Origin: Cheilinus undulatus
Taxonomy: Eukaryota; Chordata; Actinopteri; Labriformes; Labridae
Length of the DNA: 64,000 nucleotides
Assembly: GCF_018320785.1 (NCBI RefSeq)
Contig: NC_054881.1
Location: 20,708,275 to 20,772,274, forward strand
Direction: 5' to 3'
Positions within the stretch are counted from its first letter, which is position 1. Each line of letters begins with the position of its first letter. Made by a program: the position numbers and the translations under genes. The notes under the pieces were generated by a model that was not told the DNA's origin, made no database searches, and was given only the letters and a program-made list of their open reading frames with translations. Positions 58,201 through 64,000 of the stretch are shown one piece after another.

Positions 58201-61200
58201 TCATGATTGAAATTGTCCCCCATTCATAGTGTATTGCAAGCTGCCATTTCACTGATCACTGATTACACCATGCTAAGATGCTGAGATACATAGTGATGCA
58301 CACCAGACTGGCCGGGAATGGCCCCCCTTTTTGCCAACTTTTTCTCTCTCATGAGATCATAAATCTGCCTCTAAGGAAACAGGAGTATACTGGTATACAC
58401 CTTGGGGTGATCTGATTGAAAAGACTCTTTAGGCTAAGAAAACATGAGACAAAGGAAGTGGCTGCCTGTGTCTGTCACCTCAGAGCAATCGCTGCAGATT
58501 GAGAGCTTAACTACCATATTATAGTTAGTAGAGGAGTTAATTTCTTACGGCAAAAACAGATTCTAATAGAGTGACACAGCTGCACAGAAACTGACCATTG
58601 TGAACTTTGATAAACGCAGTAGAAAATGCAGTTTAAACCTTTTTCCTTTTTGCCAAGAAGCCAAGAAACAAACCTGTGGTTTCTATACCATTTATCCACA
58701 TGTGTGTCTGGGTTGCATAATGGACGAAAGGTAACTCAGGTTATTATACTCTTAAACGCTCCTGATAGTAGTTTTTACTGGTCATAATTAAGACTAAATT
58801 AATACTTGTACCTCTTATGGCCTACAAAAGCAAAAAAAAGACCATCGGGAATACGATTGATTATCTCTATACTGTTATCACAGATGCACACAGATGTTAT
58901 TACATATGCTGCTGCAGAGTAGGTGACTTACAAAGGGATTAAATGTAAGCTCCCTAAACAGCTTTTATTTACATTTTAAAAACATGGGTTCTGTTTGGTT
59001 GATACAAGTAGTTTATAGAAGAGGCAGGATGAGATGGTTTGGGTTCTTTTCAACAACAGGAACTCTGAACTAGGAACCTTTTGACTATGTGCTTTTTGAC
59101 CATTGGAACCAGGGTTTAACTTTGGTTCCAGGGAAAAAAACAACCTCTTTAAATGTCCCCGCTCAGGGGTAGTATTCAGGAGATGGGGCTGTGGTGCTGA
59201 ATGTTTCTGACTGGAAACAGGGTCAGTGACTTGGTCAACAAAACTCAAGGGACCATTTATAGGATTGTAAGGGTCTTTTGTTACCTCTGCCAAGGAGGTT
59301 ATGTGATTGGCAGGGTTTGTTAGTTTGTTTGTTAGCAACATAATTCAAAAAGTTATGGACGGATTTTGATGAAATTTTTTTTAGGAAATGTCAGAAATGG
59401 CATAAGGAAGAACTGATTAGATTTTGGGAGTGATCCAGATCACCGTCTGGATACGGGAATGTTTTAAAGGATTCTTTACCATTGGGAGATAGGGCTAATG
59501 GTGGAGATCTGCGCTCTCTGAGTGCTTCTCTAGTTAACATCTGTCTTTTTTTTCTGTTTTCTTCTCTTCTGTTACTACTGGCAGTCTGGGGACATTGACA
59601 TCGTAAACAACACTACCAAGGACACCTGCCGTCTCAAATTCTCCCCATACAGCTACTTCTCCAGAGAAGTTCCTCGTAAAGTGAGTCTGATGTGCCTTTT
59701 TCATTCTCTGTCTAGCTGCTTAAGATAATGTAATCCACTCGTCAAAAGGCAAAAATGGCAGAGCAGACACAAACCTGTATCAATAACCTACAGCACTGTT
59801 TCAGCATATTTTATATTGCTTTTGCCTAGTATTTGTTCTCAGTATGATTCATTTATGGTTAATAGTAATGAAGAAACCCAGAAAAGATGTCTTACTCATG
59901 GAACAGTATTTGTTGTGATATCAGGATTTATAAAGAAAGGTTTTCAAACACACATGTCAAGACTCAGCAAAAAGGATTCAGCAGTAAATATGTCTTTGTA
60001 GGACTGGATGTAACTGATCTTTCCATGTGTGTCTCCTTCTCTGGTGTCTCAAGGTGACAGGAGTGGTGGAGGACAGAGAGGGCACTGCTCACTACATCCT
60101 GTCAGGGACTTGGGACGATAAGATGGAGAGTGCCAAAATAGTGGACAGCAGCCATGGATGTGGAAATTCTGAAGGCAAACAGAAAACTGTTTACCAAACT
60201 CTTCAGCCAAAACTGTTGTGGAAGAAATATCCTCTCCCGTATGTTCATCTGAACAAACAAATTCTTATCTATCATTTGTAAGCTGTTCTCAGCTTGTCCT
60301 AATGGTCTGATTCTTCTGTCCTTTATTCCTCAGAGACAATGCAGAGAACATGCACTATTTCTCCTCCTTGGCTCTGACTTTGAATGAGCCAGAAGAGGGC
60401 GTTGCGCCCACTGACAGCCGTCTGCGGCCAGACCAGCGTCTGATGGAGGTGGGTCTGTGGGATGAAGCAAACACCCAGAAGCAGCGACTGGAGGAGAGTC
60501 AGAGGCTGGAAAGGAAAAGGAGGGAGGCACAAGCTACCCAGGCACTCGAGGAAGGTGAGAGCAAGGAAATCTGTAGGGTATAAAATCCTAATCTAGTCAG
60601 ATACTATTTTGTTAACAACACTTTCATATGGGTGTTAGAATTTTTCTGTGTAGAGTGATGTATTTTTATTCAACACCAAAAAGTATTAAAAGGTTTTCTC
60701 GGCTGTGCTGTTAAATTAGTTCACAGTGAGGACAGTCATTATTTTAAATCCATCCAGCATAAACTTGCACTGGTACTGAAAGACTGTAGATAATGCAATA
60801 TTGAGAGAATGTTCGTTTTTTAAAGGGATAGTTTGTGTTTTTTTAAAGTGGGGCTTTAAGAGGTACTTGTTAATATTAAATGAATTAGCCACAAGAGATG
60901 CATCTCTGCATCCCCCCATTATTGTGACAGCCCCAAAGTGTCAGTGTAATGACAATTAAAACATCCCTGCTAAGATTTACATGCACCTTGCAGAAGGGTA
61001 CAAATTGTATGACTTGAAACTTGCCAGAAATCCCTCAAAACAGCTAAAATTATGAACTGATTGGAGTTTTTTGACCTGGAAGTGTCTAAAACAAAACTTA
61101 CAAGGATGAACTATTTGCTGGTACCGTAATAGACCATATCTTCTCTTTTTAATTAAAGAATTTATTGACCTTATGCACTTTAATGTGGTGACATCACTCA

Positions 61201-62706
61201 CGACAGTAGATGACGGGGCATTATGCATTTTAGAAGATAATTATGTTCTAGGTGTATTTAGAAGTACAAGTAAGAAAAGTACCACAATAAGATTAACCTA
61301 AATGTTAGTGATTCTGTCAAATGAAGTGATTCACCTTGAGAGCACTCACAAACATGCAGTGACCTTGAAGCAAACAAGATGAGATGTCACTGTTCACACA
61401 AACACCTCTTTATTGTTTCTGTAAAATGTCAAAATATGCTCATCAGGCTACACAAAGAGGCAGTTACAATTACTCTTTCTGTTTTCAACATCTTATTTGA
61501 TTGAAATTCATACATAAACAGGGGCATATTTTATCATCATTTGCTAGCTCTAGCGTTAGCCTATTCTGTGCTTATTTCTAACATAGACGTTGCTACGGTC
61601 ATTGCCACTTGACTCCTCTGAAAATAATATCTAATACTGGTATAACAGCTTTTTAAACTTTCCATGTACAAAATATGCACTACAATGATCACTACAGGGA
61701 ATTTGATGACATCACCATTTATTTAGCTCTAGCTTCCAGTAAGTAGCATGCCCCTTTTTGCCATGTAGGCGATAGCAGGGTCGGAGGGAATATCATACAT
61801 TGCAAAACACTTGATTTTTTTATTTTGTGTTGTGATATATATATATATATATATTTGTTTTTTTTTTACCTTAAGGGAAATTGATATTCACACCAGCATA
61901 TAAGCTAATAAGGTGAATTTTCAGCACTGCTAGTGAGGAAAGAACTCATTACTATTGAATTAATGTTTCACTAATGAACTGTCTAGAGACGTTTGTGTTG
62001 CTTGTTTTAGTTGGTATATTTTATGTATTGTGTGTACTTGTTGCTTGTTTCATATCTGGACCACCTTCCAAAAACTTTTGGAAGCTTATTTGTTTTACTG
62101 TGGTTGTTTCTGTTGGTTTCTTGTTTTTTGACATATGAAATTAAATTAACCACTTCAAGGCAGGCATGCATTTCATGATATAACACCTGCATGGAAGCTA
62201 GGCTATATGTTGCTACTAATAAGGCCTTTTTTTGCATCTCATAATTTTGCTAACTTAAAGGAAAAACCGACTTTGAAACAATGTTGGGGATAAATATACA
62301 CTACACATAGAAAATTCTGAGTGCTTTACTTTCCCCTTAGAATGCCACTTTAGCAATTCTAGTCTGCAACACATGCAGATATATTATAGGGGGTGCCTGA
62401 GAGCCTGGTTTTGAATCTTAGTTCAAGTAACTCAACCTTTTTTGTCCTCTTGTCTTGAGTGGAACACATAAAACTAAAATAGAACAAAAACAAAGTTACA
62501 GTTCTTCAGACAGAGTTGTGTTTTTTTCATGATGATTACAGTTATTATGAATGTCTTTTTTAGGACAAGACATTGAGGGATACCAGCCTCTGTGGTTTGA
62601 GAAGAGGACAGATGACAGAACAGGAGAAAACACCTACGTGTACAGAGGCGGCTATTGGGAAGCCAAAGACAGACAGGACTGGAGCCAGAGTCCTCAGATC
62701 TTCTAG
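47693..62706 (+). CDS. osbp2: Oxysterol-binding protein 2 / ORP4-like (14 coding exons)
   Basis: Exons 47693-47853, 49053-49258, 52710-52960, 53062-53230, 54528-54648, 55246-55312, 55405-55542, 55643-55888, 56038-56158, 57776-57879, 59585-59680, 60054-60238, 60334-60554 and 62564-62706 join in frame to 742 residues. A PH domain (about 22-117) binds Golgi phosphoinositide, a coiled region follows (about 130-250), then a FFAT motif EFFDAME (280-286) for ER VAP proteins, and the sterol/PI4P-binding ORD with EQVSHHPP at 452-459. [21 protein letters not shown] and [10 protein letters not shown] favour OSBP2/ORP4 over OSBP. Such proteins exchange or sense sterols and PI4P at ER contact sites. This model lacks the long N-terminal extension of human ORP4L. 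Confidence 0.94.
49259..52709 (+). other. osbp2: osbp2 intron 2
   Basis: A 3.45-kb intron. Pyrimidine-rich stretches occur near 49737-49870, but no gene, RNA or transposon was recognised. Confidence 0.6.
52710..53230 (+). CDS. osbp2: osbp2 exons 3-4 (coiled region)
   Basis: Residues 123-262, with the conserved [36 protein letters not shown] and [17 protein letters not shown] blocks and the heptad-like [17 protein letters not shown]. In the family this region supports dimerisation. A 101-bp intron (52961-53061) separates the exons. Confidence 0.92.
53231..54527 (+). other. osbp2: osbp2 intron 4
   Basis: A 1.3-kb AT-rich intron. A 164-codon minus-strand frame at 53959-54453 has no domain and looks like chance. 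Confidence 0.6.
54528..55542 (+). CDS. osbp2: osbp2 exons 5-7 (FFAT motif, linker, start of ORD)
   Basis: Exon 5 has an acidic run leading into EFFDAMEDS, an exact match to the EFFDAxE consensus for VAP binding. Exon 6 is a short, Ser/Asn-rich linker (22 residues), the most variable part. Exon 7 has a basic patch (LRRTRRSR) and then [20 protein letters not shown], the lid and entry of the sterol-binding ORD. Confidence 0.92.
55643..56158 (+). CDS. osbp2: osbp2 exons 8-9 (ORD core with signature)
   Basis: Residues 372-494. Exon 8 carries [19 protein letters not shown] and [16 protein letters not shown]. The OSBP family signature EQVSHHPP spans the exon 8/9 junction; its paired histidines contact the PI4P headgroup in family structures. 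Exon 9 continues through [13 protein letters not shown]. Confidence 0.93.
56218..57580 (+). mobile_element. Tc1-like transposon, copy 2 (internally deleted), in osbp2 intron 9
   Basis: Same family as the element at 44665-46607, with CAGTTGCAAG / TTCCAACTG ends and TA on both sides. Its left inverted repeat of about 200 bp is complete, with outer and inner direct repeats. The transposase start codon is GTG instead of ATG. A deletion corresponding to 46060-46300 of copy 1 removes the second and third catalytic residues; LWTDETK remains. It therefore cannot make transposase but keeps both ends. Confidence 0.9.
57776..59680 (+). CDS. osbp2: osbp2 exons 10-11 (ORD)
   Basis: Residues 494-560. [34 protein letters not shown], then [26 protein letters not shown], follow the OSBP family ORD without gaps. 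The 1.7-kb intron between them ends with a dispersed repeat at 59280-59537. Confidence 0.92.
59280..59537 (+). repeat. Widespread dispersed repeat
   Basis: From TACCTCTGCCAAGGAGGTTATG through GTTATGGACGGATTTTGATG to GGAGATCTGCGCTCTCTGAG. I recognise this as a recurrent sequence of many fish and some invertebrate genomes. No frame; the class is unknown to me. Confidence 0.5.
60054..62706 (+). CDS. osbp2: osbp2 exons 12-14 (ORD end and C-terminus)
   Basis: Residues 561-742. [35 protein letters not shown] and [10 protein letters not shown] are followed by [35 protein letters not shown], a charged helix ([17 protein letters not shown]) and the last exon [32 protein letters not shown], ending QIF. 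The intron before the last exon is 2.0 kb. Confidence 0.93.
60555..62563 (+). other. osbp2: osbp2 intron 13 with minor repeats
   Basis: Near 60818-60930 a TTTAAAGGGATAGTTTG...AAGTGGGG block resembles the head of a common fish repeat; AAGTAGCATGCCCC near 61741 may be its far end. A (TA)n run lies at 61835-61854. Nothing else was recognised. Confidence 0.4.
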
Positions 62707-64000
62707 GACAATATTTCTCTTCACAATGTGTCATTAGACCAGCTGAGAGGTTCTTCCTCATGTAAGGATACTCTGTGAGTTATAAGGACTACTGTCTGGG
62801 TGTGGATGTGTTTATGTGTGAGTGAATGCTGGTGAAAGTGAACCAGCTATTTGACGTAGCTCCTGGAATATGAAGCACAAAACAGCTGCAAAACAGCTGT
62901 TTACGAAGCAAAAACTCCTGCTTCCACCTACTAATCTCCTCTCTTCTGCTCTGTTATGACGTGTTTGCAGAAAGCATGGCCTCAGTTTACGTGTGCTGTG
63001 TAATCGCTTATTCAGCACTGCAGGGAACTTACATTTCAGAGTACATGAAGTTCTCATATGTGTCTAAGTGTGTCTGTGGGGCTGAAATACTTTACATATG
63101 CTTTACAGAGATATGACTCCGACACCAAAACACACTTTTTTAAGTGTTCTCAACTAGTGGGCAAAAGGAGTCGCTGCATACTGAATGTCTTGTTCTCCTC
63201 AGAGCCAGAACAACATGTTCCTCAAGCTGGACTCCAACACAGACACCGGCTTTTCAGAAGGAACGCAGCAGGACAAATCATTCTTGTGTGCTAAAAGGCT
63301 TTTCAGACAGATTTTCATCTATGGATCCTTCTGATTATTGGGAATCTTTCCTATCCTTTTCAAAGTTGCTTTAAAAGCTGTATCTTGAAGTTTATACCGT
63401 TACGTCCAGGGTTAAACTTGCACAAATCTGTAACAGACAGCCTAACTTACTAGGAGCATGGAGTTCTAAGCATTTGCCAAGCTGGGAGGGTCTAAGAGAA
63501 GAGTTGCATTGTGGGAAATGTAGGATTCATCAAGTTCAGAGCTTGAAATGTATCAACTGAAAGTTGTAGTATCTGATTAATGCACCACTCTTTATTCAAT
63601 TCATCTCTGACTTATCCCAAAAACTTTTTTGAGTTAATAACAGGAAAACCACTTCAGATATCTTAAGATTGAAGTCCCTCTGAAGTGTAAATCTGCTTAA
63701 CCTGGGGATTTTCTTCTGCAAGGATTTATTTTGGTGCTCAAAGGTAATTTTAGCCTTAATTATGTAATGATGTATTAAGTCCTTTGTGAACACTGCATCC
63801 AAACAGAAAGATTCAGTGTAGTTTAAAGAAACCAAACTAGACATATTTTTCTTCAGTATCAGGGTTTCTCTATTGGATTCTTCAAAGTAAATCAAAGAGG
63901 GTTTTTTTTTAATATTCTCAAAACAACAGGAGATCATCTCGGTAAGTATCTAGAAATGTATCCCTCATTGAAACTGTGAGAAATGCTGGCTTTTCTTGGG
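62707..64000 (+). other. osbp2: osbp2 3' UTR and downstream flank
   Basis: No coding frame of note. I found no canonical AATAAA between the stop codon and the window end, so the 3' UTR may continue past the window or use a variant hexamer. Confidence 0.4.

Overview
The window looks like vertebrate, and specifically ray-finned (teleost) fish, genomic DNA. It holds four intron-bearing or vertebrate-type genes on the + strand, with GT-AG introns, AATAAA signals, AT-rich introns, microsatellites and many Tc1/mariner-type relics of the kinds common in fish. Nothing prokaryotic is present: no operons, CRISPR arrays, or tRNA or rRNA genes were seen.

Layout. (1) About 1.2-3.3 kb: a single-exon apelin receptor gene (aplnr) with a TATA box, a 21-G run in its 3' UTR and two polyadenylation hexamers. 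(2) 3.3-11.7 kb: intergenic DNA with degraded transposons, a GC-rich unique block (8.7-9.5 kb) and an inverted minisatellite-like array (10.7-11.3 kb). (3) 11.9-15.0 kb: nfkbil1, four coding exons, 365 aa, with ankyrin repeats and a C-terminal J-like HPD motif. (4) 19.6-41.9 kb: atp6v0a2, 20 coding exons that I could join in frame into 846 codons, behind a CpG-rich promoter. (5) 42-47.5 kb: intergenic DNA dominated by nested transposons. (6) 47.7-62.7 kb: osbp2 (ORP4-like), 14 coding exons, 742 aa, with PH, coiled-coil, FFAT and ORD regions. (7) 62.7-64 kb: 3' UTR and flank.

The four genes share no obvious single pathway. Apelin receptor acts at the cell surface. The V-ATPase a2 subunit and ORP4 both act in endomembranes (Golgi/endosome acidification; sterol/PI4P exchange at ER contact sites). 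NFKBIL1 is a nuclear protein with ankyrin and J-like segments. The neighbourhood is best read as ordinary eukaryotic gene order.

The accessory content is mobile DNA. There are six Tc1/mariner-type insertions by my reading, from at least five families. One (44.7-46.6 kb) carries a 420-bp transposon nested inside it. A sister copy of that Tc1 family in an osbp2 intron preserves the empty site. An oppositely oriented pair of about 540-bp MITEs lies in atp6v0a2 intron 3. A dispersed repeat with a short exon-like reading frame and a splice-donor-like end occurs in several copies. I found no convincing new biological system. The nested element and the exon-bearing repeat are the items most worth checking. 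Family names for repeats rest on recognition by eye, not on a database search.
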